A DNA stretch of 64,000 nt from Eutrigla gurnardus. Its lineage: Eukaryota; Chordata; Actinopteri; Perciformes; Triglidae. Positions within the stretch are counted from its first letter, which is position 1. The number at the start of each line of letters is the position of its first letter. Below are positions 44,459-54,524 of this stretch, in pieces. The notes beneath the pieces are model-generated. The model ran no database searches. It saw nothing but the letters and a program-made list of their open reading frames with translations, and was not told the DNA's origin. A program made the translations under genes and the position numbers. The stretch lies in assembly GCA_963514095.1 (NCBI GenBank), contig OY741264.1, positions 17,358,827 to 17,422,826 on the forward strand. The letters are read 5' to 3'.

Positions 44459-45560
44459 GCCTTGGTAAGACATTACAGCCTTTGAAGCGCTGTCAGTGTT
44501 GGGAAACAATGCTCTCTGTCACAGGAATCATTTGAAGCACTTCTGTCAGAATGTCACAGCCCTCTTTGGGCTTTGATCAGAGCCAACAATGTCAATTTTG
44601 GGAGGAACTGCTGTGTAGTAATGCATGATGAAACTGTCAGAAAGTTGTTTCAGCCCGCTCCCCTGTGCATCTTGAAATAATCATTTGGTTGCTGCCTCCA
44701 CATATGTCACCATTTTTTTCTTGTTCAATTTTGCAATGATTTCCTTGATGGTTTACAGGGATTAGCTGACAGGAAACAAAATGGGTTACATTTGTATGAT
44801 AAGATATCCTATACTACTGCAGGTAATTTACACGTGTAACTGATGTTTGCCTCCTCTGATAAATGGGACGTGATTATAGTTGAGGAAGTCAGCTCCTGTC
44901 TGTATGCTAGGTGGTGAATTTAACAACAAATAAAGAAGCTGCTACAAACATGTATGAGCACAAGAGACGTCCAATTATAGTCACTTGCGTGGTTTCTCTA
45001 AACGATAAAACAGGCAGAGTGTATGTAAATCAGTCATATCTCTAATGTAGCCAACTGTTATTAAAAGGTAGATGGTATATTAATGAGTGTAACAAGCAAA
45101 AGAGTCCTCAAACGATGGACAAGCAAACACCGGACTTTCACCCAGGAGACGCTGTTTGTGTCCCATGTGAAACCAAAACGCTGACTTTACAGTTAAATAA
45201 CTGCTAAGAGTGGTTGATATTTATCACTGCTAGTTATGTTGCTACTTAAATTGTAACATTATTCTAAGACAAACCATGATATACTTTTTAACCCTAACTA
45301 ACTCTTCTTGTCAAACCTAACCGTTAAAGCATTTCTGCAAATTAGATACCAAGGCTGATAAGAAACGTATTCATGAAACTTATTTGTGACTCCATGTTTG
45401 CACAAACATACTATCAACATTTTTTTCTGGCAACTGGTTGACTATTTCTGCCACTTTAGTTGCTCGGAGTATGTGAGCCACCGGTGTGAGACTTGTGTAT
45501 TAGATGAGATCCTGATGGTCAGGTGGACCCTGCATGGCAGCATCTGCCATCAGTGTATGA

Positions 45561-45563
<3 letters not shown>
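44459..45563. other. unassigned DNA
   Basis: No gene recognised. A copy of a short dispersed repeat lies at 45132-45178. Confidence 0.4.
45132..45178 (+). repeat. short dispersed repeat (GGACTTTCANCCAGGAGAC family), copy 2
   Basis: GGACTTTCACCCAGGAGACG followed by TTGTGTCCCATGTGAAACC. It lines up with copy 1 at 27375, with the same order and spacing. Confidence 0.55.

Positions 45564-45604
<41 letters not shown>
45564..45604. repeat. (TG)n microsatellite
   Basis: About 20 TG units. Confidence 0.95.
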
Positions 45605-45608
<4 letters not shown>

Positions 45609-45824
45609 AGACGTGTAGTGTTCAGTGCTTTGAGTTGTCTGAAGTCTAGAGAAGCACCATAGAAAGGCGAGTCCATTTACCATCTTCATTCAACAAAAGC
45701 GATGTTGCGGAGATCTGCCTGGAGGTGTGCCTGCGTGCGGGTGCATGTGACATACGCGTAACAACACGCCACAGCAGGTGAGTGCAATTAAACTAATCAG
45801 CAACACACGCCATAAAACCCAGAC

Positions 45825-45916
45825 AATATAAGCGACGCAAGTTTGTTCAGTTGTTTGTAACGCAGCTAAGGACTGCAGAAGAAAGAAATCGCTGAAGAAT
45901 CACACAATTAGAACGC
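45825..45916 (+). promoter_or_regulatory. candidate core promoter and 5' leader
   Basis: A TATA-like AATATAAG (45825-45832) lies about 22-24 bp upstream of an initiator match TTCAGTT (45846-45852). A short purine-rich leader follows to an ATG at 45917. A strong donor consensus CAGGTGAGT sits upstream at 45775-45783, so an alternative upstream exon is also possible. Each motif is weak alone; their order and spacing make the call worth checking. Confidence 0.3.
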
Positions 45917-45948
45917 ATGGGAAAAGGAAACGATCAAAAGGGCTACCG
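45917..45948 (+). CDS. candidate short first coding exon
   Basis: ATG followed by ten codons and two bases, reading MGKGNDQKGY then CG, and then the splice-donor consensus GTAAGC at 45949. The exon would end in phase 2. About 90 bp upstream lies a TATA/initiator pair. The following 500 bp are AT-rich and intron-like. The start context is weak at -3 (C) but has G at +4. No downstream partner exon was identified, so the gene is unknown; it could be a host gene or a spliced transposon gene. Too short for a similarity call. Confidence 0.25.
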
Positions 45949-45950
45949 GT

Positions 45951-47348
45951 AAGCTTACGTCTCTTTACTCTAGACTGTTTTAAATATGATTGCTGGCTAC
46001 AGAGTAGTCTGTCTCTATTGGCAAATGAAACGTATTATTTGTCTGTTGATAAAGTTTAACATTGCTGTACATGGGCAAACTTAGCAGCTGCCATTGCGAT
46101 TGGCTGAAATATTTGTTTAGTTAATTAAGCTGTTTAAACTATTCAATAAACCTTGGTTGAAGATTGTGTACATTGATGGAGTGTGTAAGTATTAGTAGAG
46201 TGTGTAGCCAATATTTGCTTTATTCAAATTGTGATAGATACATGTCAGGTTCATTTAAAAGTAAATGGTTCTAAAAGTAGAACTGGATTTCTGTTTATTT
46301 AATGCCTAATTTACACAGTATTTACCTGGGCTGATAAATAGCAAAATAATGCTTAATGTATGTTTAAAATATACTTACCCTTTGCCTAATTAAATGTACT
46401 TTGTTATACTTTGTTGTTTGATGGAAAATAGTGAACTTTATTTACATTGTTTTATTTTTTGTATGTTTAAAAGTGTTTCAGCTTTCTTGTTTATTGGTCA
46501 AATCAATTGAATAACGAGTGAAATCCTGAGTCTGGTGAAATCCTTCCTTTTTTAAAGTGGGAAGCCATAATGTTTTAAATACACTTGACAAGCGCTGTCA
46601 ATCATGCCTGCTCATCTCCAAAACTGTTGGGAACAAAATCTAAAAGTCTTAAAAAATAAATCTGATACAGCACGGTGGTGCTGTAAAACATCTTCGTACT
46701 CATATCAAACGTTGGCTCGATAACTAAGTTTGCATGCATGGAGCTAAAGATGGAGGTGAAGCTGGAGTGGTACGTCTATGTCCGTTCAGTTTCTCGCCAG
46801 ACATTTCAAATCAAAGCAGCAGCTTTGCTCTCAGGTTTGCTCATGTCACCTCCATAGATATGTGAAGCCTATTCAGTTGACGGTACGCCACCAATGATAG
46901 AGGACACGAAGGAAGAAATGTTCGAAGAGCATTTTCTACTGAAAAAGAGAGCGAGAGAAAAGAGACATGCATCTGATTCATCTGTGAACAGCCTTGGTAC
47001 CTTGCTCGGCATCTCATCCGTCAAATCCTGTCACGATCATAGCATCTCTTTGTTCAGGCAGACACACACCTGCACCTCAGTGAGGAGAAGAACAGGGAAC
47101 TACTGGAAATGATTCTCATTTACATGAGCAAACTAATAGTTTGTGCTTATGTCTGGCCAAGTAAGGCAGAGACAGGACTGTGTGTTTAAACTGTGCCTTT
47201 TGAGAGCAGGAAGGACACTTTGTTCCTCTTCCAATAGAAAGGCTGAAACGACGGACAAAAAAATCAAGCACCGGTAAATTTGACACACTCAGTTGTTTAG
47301 CTCCTACAGTCTATGGTGGTCTGCTACAGCCACTAGTGAATGGGGCCA

Positions 47349-47352
<4 letters not shown>
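45951..47352. other. unassigned DNA, intron-like
   Basis: AT-rich up to about 46600. A 72-codon ORF at 46894-47112 starts MIEDTKEEMFEEHFLLKKRA, charged and helix-like, but has no recognisable family and no clear acceptor site in front. It is not called as an exon. Confidence 0.35.

Positions 47353-47406
<54 letters not shown>
47353..47406. repeat. (GT)n microsatellite, long
   Basis: Twenty-seven uninterrupted GT units. Confidence 0.97.
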
Positions 47407-47407
<1 letters not shown>

Positions 47408-47474
47408 AACCAAATGATCACAGCAGGATTCAGGATCATATCATAATTATCAGATTATGAACATGTTATGTTGA

Positions 47475-47477
<3 letters not shown>

Positions 47478-47505
<28 letters not shown>
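47478..47505. repeat. poly-T run
   Basis: Twenty-eight consecutive T. It could be the poly-A tail of a minus-strand retroposon, but no body was recognised. Confidence 0.95.
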
Positions 47506-47508
<3 letters not shown>

Positions 47509-49360
47509 GTGAAGTAGACTGAGAAGACACACCTTGTAGTTTCTGTCCCACAAACCACAAAGCCATGTTCACGGACATGATGCAGTAATGAGTGTGTAAT
47601 GCTGCCTTGGTTAACTGCTGTGTTTCCTTTCTGGATAGTTTGCCTTTCATGATGGCCAGAATGTTTCAATTAATTTCATTATAAGTTAGAGATGAATTTA
47701 ACAGCATCATTCAGAAATAAAAGGGGCATAACGCCTGCACACCACTTGCATGGAGTGGTGTTTGTTAGAAGTCTCATTAATATTTAGTTTAGAGAAGGAA
47801 AGGTGGAGAAGTGCTTGTTCCTTTGTAAATAACAACAATCCATATTTAAAGGCCATTACTCTATGAATTAATTTAACTGTGCATGTCACTAAATTTTCCA
47901 CAACATTGACAGAATAAAAGCATTTTGTTAACAAATTTCTTTGAAACTGAAACAGGACATTTTGTGTTCAAAATATTCCATATATTTTTCTCATGTCTGC
48001 TGTGAACTCATGCAGGCAGTGTTGCCCAGGCGCAAAGTGAAATTAGTTTAAATTATGACAAAATTAAGTGTTGCCGACATTGATTCATGACATCCATTTT
48101 TGCGTCTGTTACCATGAATAGCTTCACATAAAAGCCTGGATTTCTCCCAGTTGTGGGATGTGTTAGAGACTTTGAGTGAGATCAAGATGCCTAGCTGTGA
48201 ATCTGGTGCATTTTATGAGTAGGTCATCTGTTATCGAAGGGGTCATCAACACTGGGAATTTGGTTTAAAAATGTCAGCTGCCAAATTCACAATTTTAGAC
48301 CATTTATAGATGAAAAGGAAAGTCAATAATCCTGGTAAATGATGGATGATGGTTGATCAGCATACTTGCCGACCCTCCAGACATCGCAGCCTAAATTATG
48401 CTGATTTATAGCCCGAGTTCACTTCATGTGAGTGAAAATATCACAAGGATTTAGCAGGATCCAAAAGCATCTAGAGAAAAAAAGAAGAAAAATAATTGCT
48501 CACTGAAACTACCTCACTGAAATGCATTCACTGGTGGATGTTGCTTTTCCATCATGTCTATTTTGGCAATTTCTTTTTGATGACATGGATTCCTGAGATG
48601 ACACACGGACATAAATTAATTTGGAAATAGGAATAACTTTGGTCACATGTGTAATTTAGTTGTCTTTAGTCTGTAATAGCAACAATAAGTTTGGTCTTTC
48701 ATGACAGCTATGCTCCCAGAGCCGGAGGGGAGTGATGTTTTTAAAGATCTATGTTGCATGATAGCAATGATGCATGATAGCAATGCAAAGTTCTGAACCT
48801 TCCATCAAAAAAAGTAAAAAAATATTCTGATTAAAAATATTGTAATTGTTGTTGTATGTAATAAAGTCAGTTCAATATAAAGTTAGTTAGAAAGGCAGGT
48901 AGGCGCGGCATTACAGCTGCTCACACCCAATCTCTGACCAAGCTGCACACTGACGCCTTGACAGCAGGAACAGGTTGCATTGTGGAGGCGTTCAGAATTT
49001 GCCATGTGGGAAAAATGCTTATGATGGAAGGAGTGATAGCATATAGAAAAATACCATTTTCCAATGCTAGGGACATAGTCCCTCATAATTGGCCCAGAGG
49101 AAATATTTTAGGGATCTGTTTCATGGACTAGTTGCACTGTCAGGGACCAAGCTAGCAGGCATGAGAAGGCACAGTATAATTTTCAAAAAAGGAGTTTTAT
49201 TAACAAAAAAATGAAAGTACTTAATTAACAAAACATTGAATAAAGTTCTGGGCCTCTGAAATAGGTCAACTAAATATAACTTAACTTAAACCAGATACAC
49301 TCTAGCTCAGGGCAGACGAAAAAACAACCACCAACTGAGACATACGGGTTCACATATATA
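47506..49360. other. unassigned DNA
   Basis: No gene recognised. A 15-bp direct repeat (TTGCATGATAGCAATG type) lies at 48752-48785. From about 49138 the sequence may belong to an LTR-like element, discussed in the findings. Confidence 0.4.
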
Positions 49361-50558
49361 CACTCACCGGCCACTTTATTAGGTACACCTGTCCAACTGC
49401 TTGTTAACGCAAATTTCTAAGCAGCCAATCACATGGCAGCAACTCAATGCATTTAGGCATGTAGACATGGTCAAGACGATCTGCTGCAGTTCAAACCGAG
49501 CATCAGAATGGGGAAGAAAGGTGATTTAAGTGACTTTGAACATGGCATGGTTGTTGGTGCCAGACGGGCTGGTCTGAGTATTTCAGAAACTGCTGATCTA
49601 CTGGAATTTTCACGCACAACCATCTCTAGGGTTTACAGAGAATGGTCCGAAAAAGAGAAAATATCCAGTGAGCGGCAGTTCTGTGGGCGCAAATGCGTTG
49701 TTGATGCCAGAGGTCAGAAGAGAATGGCCAGACTGGTTGGAGCTGATAGAAAGGCAACAGTAACTCAAATAACCACTCGTTACAACCGAGGTATGCAGAA
49801 GAGCATCTCTGAACGCACAACACGTCGAACCTTGAGGCGGATGGGCTACAGCAGCAGAAGACCACACCGGGTGCCACTCCTGTCAGCTAAGAACAGGAAA
49901 CTGAGGCTACCATTCGCACAGGTTCACCAAAATTGGACAATAGAAGATTGGAAAAATGTTGCCTGGTCTGATGAGTCTCAATTTCTGCTGCGACATTCGG
50001 ATGGTAGGGTCAGAATTTGGCGTCAACAACATGAAAGCATGGATCCATCCTGCCTTGTATCAACGGGTCAGGCTGGTGGAGGTGGTGTAAGGGTGTGGGG
50101 GATATTTTCTTGCCACACTTTGGGCCCATTAGTACCAATTGAGCATCGTGTCGCCACAGCCTACCTGAGTATTGTTGCTGACCATGTCCATCCCTTTATG
50201 ACCACAGTGTCTTCTGATGGCTGCTTCCAGCAGGATAACGCACCATGTCATAAAGCGCAAATCAACTCAGACTGGTTTCTTGATCATGACAATGAGTTCA
50301 CTGTACTCAAATGGCCTCCACAGTCACCAGATCTCAATCCAATAGAGCACCTTTGGGATGTGGTGGAACGGGAGATTCGCATCATGGATGTGCAGCCGAC
50401 AAATCTGCAGCAACTGTGTGATGCTATCATGTCAATATGGACCAAACTCTCTGAGGAATGTTTCCAGTACCTTGTTGAATCTATGCCACGAAGGATTAAG
50501 GCAGTTCTGAAGGCAAAAGGGGGTCCAACCCAGTAGTAGCAAGGTGTACATAATAAAT
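49361..50558 (+). mobile_element. Tc1-like transposon, DD36E type, with lost 3' end
   Basis: Begins CACTCACCGGCCACTTTATT right after TA (49359-49360), the start of a very common fish Tc1 family. It runs through a transposase gene to AGGTGTACATAATAAA. The reverse complement of the left end (AATAAAGTGGCCGGTGAGTG) should complete the right end, but after AATAAA the sequence becomes TCTTATGGCTTATC. The outer 14 or so bases of the right inverted repeat are therefore missing or mutated. The left repeat alone cannot be mobilised, so this copy is probably immobile. Confidence 0.92.
49508..50536 (+). CDS. Tc1-like transposase (DD36E), full-length ORF, probably inactive
   Basis: Encodes 342 residues from an ATG 147 bp inside the element; no stop or frameshift. 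The N-terminal DNA-binding part (about 8-120) has paired-like helix-turn-helix segments, including LSISETADLLEFSRTTISRV, and a GRK/SRRPHR basic part. The catalytic acids are Asp 155 (WSDESQF), Asp 243 (QQDNAPCH) and Glu 280 (SPDLNPIEHLWD). There are 36 residues between the last two, the DD36E spacing of the Incomer-type Tc1 group and distinct from the DD34E element at 2-4 kb. The glycine box reads GGGGVRVWG where GGGGVMVWG is usual, and the stretch around 213-237 looks a few residues short for the family. These point to an old copy with in-frame damage. Confidence 0.93.
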   Translation: MGKKGDLSDFEHGMVVGARRAGLSISETADLLEFSRTTISRVYREWSEKEKISSERQFCGRKCVVDARGQKRMARLVGADRKATVTQITTRYNRGMQKSISERTTRRTLRRMGYSSRRPHRVPLLSAKNRKLRLPFAQVHQNWTIEDWKNVAWSDESQFLLRHSDGRVRIWRQQHESMDPSCLVSTGQAGGGGVRVWGIFSCHTLGPLVPIEHRVATAYLSIVADHVHPFMTTVSSDGCFQQDNAPCHKAQINSDWFLDHDNEFTVLKWPPQSPDLNPIEHLWDVVEREIRIMDVQPTNLQQLCDAIMSIWTKLSEECFQYLVESMPRRIKAVLKAKGGPTQ

Positions 50559-52145
50559 CTTATGGCTTATCAGGCCATTTTGGACACACTGGGGGTTAGA
50601 CAAAGACATAACCACTGAAGCAAGACTACAAAGAAACACAAATCACAACCAATTAGTCTACCTGGTCTTTAAGGGAAGAAAAATAATAATCATTAATATA
50701 ATAACAATAATATTCACTGAAATATAGTACAACAAGCGAAGCATGAAGCAGGGGACTTCCCCATGATGCAGGAGGCCCATGGTACAGTCCACTTAACAGC
50801 CAGCACTATTTAATGCCAGCTGATTCAGATTGGCCTCCTTTTGCTGGCCAGCCAGGAACTCCACTGCAACTCCCAGGAACTGGTAACTCAAAGAATATAT
50901 TAACTTTCCATGCAATAAATGAAACTATTGAAACAAATAGCAAAATTGACTAAGAAAAGTTACCTAAATATGTGCACTACAAAAGGAAACCATTCTGTCA
51001 AAACTACTAATAAAAAGTGTTGTATGAAACTTAAAACCTGTGTCCAGTTAATTCTCTCTTTATGAATATGTACAGAAACCTAACAAGTAAATTAACTAGA
51101 TGAGTTACCAGCCTTTGTGTGTTCTTCAGTGTGGGGCTGCTACTGTGGCCATCACATGCACCTTCCCTGATAGCGCCCTGTGCATCGCAGGGGAGCGGAG
51201 GGAGCCTTGCAGACAAAGCTACCAAAAGCTTGTTTGACTCTGGCCGCACCGCTGGGCTCACAAGCCCATGGTGTCCTCTGGTGCCCACAGAGCAGCAGTA
51301 AGTGTGAAGCTTCTGGAGGCAGAGATGAAAACAAACGCTCTGTGCAGAGAGAGCACTGACAGCTGATGATTCTAAGCACGGACAGGATGGACATGTGATC
51401 AATTAACAGTCCAACACAATAATGTTCGTCATTGTTCTTTTTGCAGTTTTGACCAAGTAGCAGCAGATGAGCTTAATGTTATTTCAATAGCTTATTGAGG
51501 ATTATTCCTATTCAATCCAATCTCCTGAACCCTGTCTCACAACTTCAACATCTGTTAGTTTGGGGGGGGGAATCTTATATAGAACAGCAAATCATGGTTA
51601 TTGTTACGCCCCACTTGTGCAGCCCTTTGAGACGAACAACAATCCATCACTGACCCTAATCAAATACATAAAGACACGGTTTAAAACCATCAAAATCCAG
51701 AGGATTTAATAACCTGCAGAATACAACAACACATGACAAAACTACACACTAAGAGGCATCAAGACCTGCAGTATCTGCACCAGAGGCCTCTCCTCCTCCT
51801 GCAGCTGCTGCTGCTGCCGGCACTGGATCTTTTAAAGGACTTCCTCCCAGGCCAGATGCACCTTGTTGTCGGATTCAGCTCACATGCACAACCAGTGGAG
51901 GGAAATAAGGGACAAGAGGGGGTGTCAGTGATGGCTGAGAGGGATCCCAGAAAGACACCCAAACCACACAAGTCACACACTAGCCAAAAAAAGGAAAACC
52001 AAACTGGGGGTTTCATGGCACACAAAGAAGGGGAAACCACCACCAAGGACCCCAGGGACTCCACCTGTGGTACTCAGACCTGGAAGGATAAGTGGAAGCT
52101 GCCAACATTAATGATTCACCAAAAACACACTTAGAAACAATTATT
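50559..52145. other. unassigned DNA, repeat-like in parts
   Basis: The part 50560-50890 may continue the LTR-like host sequence of the Tc1 insertion. A (CTG)n-like patch lies at 51793-51817. The ORFs at 51031-51402 and 51733-52134 have no recognisable domains. Confidence 0.4.
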
Positions 52146-52680
52146 TGTCATGACTCACGTCATGGCAGCCCCTCCTTGTCCTGTTTGTTGTCTGTTTTTT
52201 CCATGTCTATCTGATCCTGCTGTTTCTCCCCCCCTATCTGTGTTCTCTGTGTGTGGGCGTGGCTAATCCTCTCTTACAGGCAGCACCAGGTGAAACTCAT
52301 TTCCACAATCAGACCCACACTATAAAGCCTCTGGATTTCCAGCCACTCATTGCCAGATCGTACTATTAACAAGAGCGTCAGCCTTTCCACCTGCCTGACT
52401 GTCGCCAGTCCCAGTCCTGATGTCCTTGCTCTCCGACTCAGTCTCCCAGTTGGACGTGGACCGTGTGGTGACGCAGATCCACCATTACACCTGGGGACGC
52501 CAAACTCTGATTCTCTTACCACCTTCGCCAAACCATGTGGGATTCCTGGATTTGTCAGCACCCCTGTGCATTTATTCACTGTCACAAATGAATCTTCATT
52601 TTAAAACTGCTTTACTGAGTTCTGTGTCTTGCTTTTGTGTTCTGTCCCTGTTGTAACCATAACATGAATAAATCCAAATA
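52146..52680 (+). mobile_element. probable solo LTR (Gypsy-like)
   Basis: Starts TGTCATGACTCACG, with a T/C-rich U3. A TATAAAG box (52321-52327) is followed by CATTGCCAGATCGT, a start-site segment I recognise from fish Gypsy-type LTRs. A T-rich stretch and an AATAAA signal at about 52668 follow. No internal retroviral genes or second LTR were found, and no target duplication was certain, so the right boundary is approximate. Confidence 0.45.
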
Positions 52681-52737
52681 GAAAATCTTTCCACTATTAA
52701 ATTACCAGAAAATTTGCAAAGACAGTATTAAGCACAT

Positions 52738-53114
52738 CCATCCATCCATTTTCTACCGCTTATCCTGTATTGAGGGTCGCGGGGGGGCTGGAGCCGATCC
52801 CAGCTGTCATTGGGCGAAGGCAGGGTACACCCTGGACAGGACGCCAGTCTATCGCAGGGCCGACATGTAGAGACAAACAACCATTCACGCTCACATTCAC
52901 ACCTACGGGCAATTTAGAGTCATCAATTAACCTATCCCCATCCTGCATGTCTTTGGACTGTGGGAGGAAGCTGGAGAACCCGGAGAGAACCCACGCTTAC
53001 ACGGGGAGAACATGCAAACTCCACACAGAAGGAACCCGGGCCGACCCGGGGATCGAACCCAGGACCCTCTTGCTGTGAGGCGAGAGTGCTACCCACTACA
53101 CCACCGTGCAGCCC
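52738..53114 (-). mobile_element. tRNA-derived SINE with LINE-like tail, full length
   Basis: Flanked by the perfect 13-bp duplication GTATTAAGCACAT (52725-52737 and 53115-53127). On the minus strand it begins GGGCTGCACGG. Box A is TGGTGTAGTGG (53103-53093) and box B is GGTTCGATCCC (53059-53049), both matching the RNA polymerase III consensus. The body resembles the 3' region of fish RTE-type LINEs and ends in short ATGG repeats (GGATGGATGG). The exact duplication and good promoter boxes indicate a recent insertion. A second, deleted copy lies at 59396-59558. Confidence 0.92.
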
Positions 53115-53127
53115 GTATTAAGCACAT

Positions 53128-54131
53128 AATCATAGTAAATTAAACAGGAATAGCAAAAATATCAATCAAATGTAAATAAGAGTTAAACAATATCAAGATA
53201 AACAAGAAATAGCAACCACACAAAGTAGCAACTTAAATGAACAAATGAGGCGACATAAGTAGACGGAATACACCCCAAAGCTCATGCACGCAATTAAAAT
53301 GTGTGGGAGCCAAATGTGTATTTTGCAGCGTGACGCAGCGGAGCCCAATGCCAAGCAGAGCCACACAGGTGTAGCCACGCCTGCCAGAGCAAGCAAAGCA
53401 GAGCAAGTTCAGCAAAACAGCGCCAAGCAAAGCAAAGCAGCAGGGTTCCTAATTATCGTCAGCGGGGCCGCAGTTCCACAGCAAGCCAAAACACGCAGAC
53501 CGCCAGTCCCTGTCACACACAGTACAATAATATAGAATATCTTAACGCTGAGAAGTGCATGATGTAAATATTGCCATACCGATCCGCTTCAGACGCTTGA
53601 GGGAAAGGGGGAGCTTCACGCTCCTGTGGCTGCACACACGGCGGCAACACGCGAGGGGGGAACGTCTACAAATTGGAAACACCACTTATAAAAACAGCAA
53701 ATCGGATGGCTAACGCCACACAGACTGCACACCAATAGCACAGCTACTGCCGACATACCTGCACGGGGCCACCCGGAAGTGGAAGGGCCTGTGAGCCAGA
53801 GATAAAAAGATACCCACCTCCTTTTTATACTTTTGCAGCAATTGGCCAATAAAAGCCAAGTGACACTCGCTCACCTGGAGCAGGGGGAAAGAATCTCATC
53901 CTGCTCCAAATTCATAAGGAATAACGAATAATAAGGGATATGACTTATTGGAGAACGTACTCTGACGACAGTTGTCCTCCACTTAACTCACAGCCAGATA
54001 AAAGTGTCCAAACACATTAAAATGCACCAGAATACAGTAAATATTTGGATGACTACTTTTGACTTATACTTGAGTAAAATTATTCCAAAGTAGCAATATT
54101 CATACTCAGGGACGTCACTAGGATTTAAAGC
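53128..54131. other. unassigned DNA, repeat-like
   Basis: AGCAAAGC-type short repeats at 53385-53445 and a long run of ORFs on both strands without domains. Composition suggests an old retroelement, but none was identified. Confidence 0.35.
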
Positions 54132-54196
54132 ACTTTGTGCTGCACACTCAGTGTATGAAAAGTGCTCTATAACTAAAGTTTGATTTATTTTGATTT
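54132..54196 (+). repeat. probable retroposon 3'-end remnant
   Basis: GCACTTTGTGCTGCACACTC, then GTATGAAAAGTGCTCTATAA and CTAAAGTTTGATTTATTTTG. This is the form of a common fish LINE 3' end (AAAGTGCTATATAAATAAAGTTTGATT). No ORF is attached. Confidence 0.4.
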
Positions 54197-54321
54197 GAAG
54201 GCTTAGCCTCCAGGAGAAGTATACAAAATCTTTGCGCTTGCATCTTTTTAGTATTGTATTAGAACTACACAACAACCAGTGAAGAAGTCCAGCTAGTAAC
54301 AAGTTAAAAGTAACTATACAG

Positions 54322-54516
54322 TAGTGATGTCCAAATGAAGCTTCGTGAAGCATTTTCTTTATTTTCTGAGCCCAATAGATGGCGCTCTCTGTTCAACAAA
54401 GGGTTGAAGGCCGATATATTTCCATTGCTTTCAACCCTTTGTTGAACAGAGAGCGCCATCTATTGGGCTCAGAAAATAAAGAAAATGCTTCACGAAGCTT
54501 CATTTGGACATCACTA
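54322..54516. mobile_element. hAT-type fold-back MITE, 195 bp, perfect 87-bp arms
   Basis: Flanked by the perfect 8-bp duplication CTATACAG (54314-54321 and 54517-54524). Arms 54322-54408 and 54430-54516 are exact reverse complements over all 87 bp, separated by a 21-nt loop. Ends read TAGTGATGTCC, fitting hAT termini, as does the duplication length. No coding capacity. Identity of arms and duplication indicates a very recent insertion, or strong hairpin-templated correction. Transcribed, it would form a long double-stranded stem. Confidence 0.95.
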
Positions 54517-54524
54517 CTATACAG

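Noticed and set aside
43619..44535. Overlapping forward ORFs of 288, 267 and 152 codons, rich in His/Thr/Leu
   Set aside because: All lie in the 10/14-bp satellite, where no stop codon can form in any forward frame; open in three frames at once, so not coding evidence.
46894..47112. Charged 72-codon ORF as a downstream exon of the 45.9-kb candidate
   Set aside because: No convincing splice acceptor in a compatible phase was found and there is no family match.
47478..47505. Poly-A tail of a minus-strand processed pseudogene
   Set aside because: No gene-like body upstream on that strand could be recognised.
49610..49877. Minus-strand ORFs inside the DD36E transposase
   Set aside because: Antisense shadows of the transposase frame.
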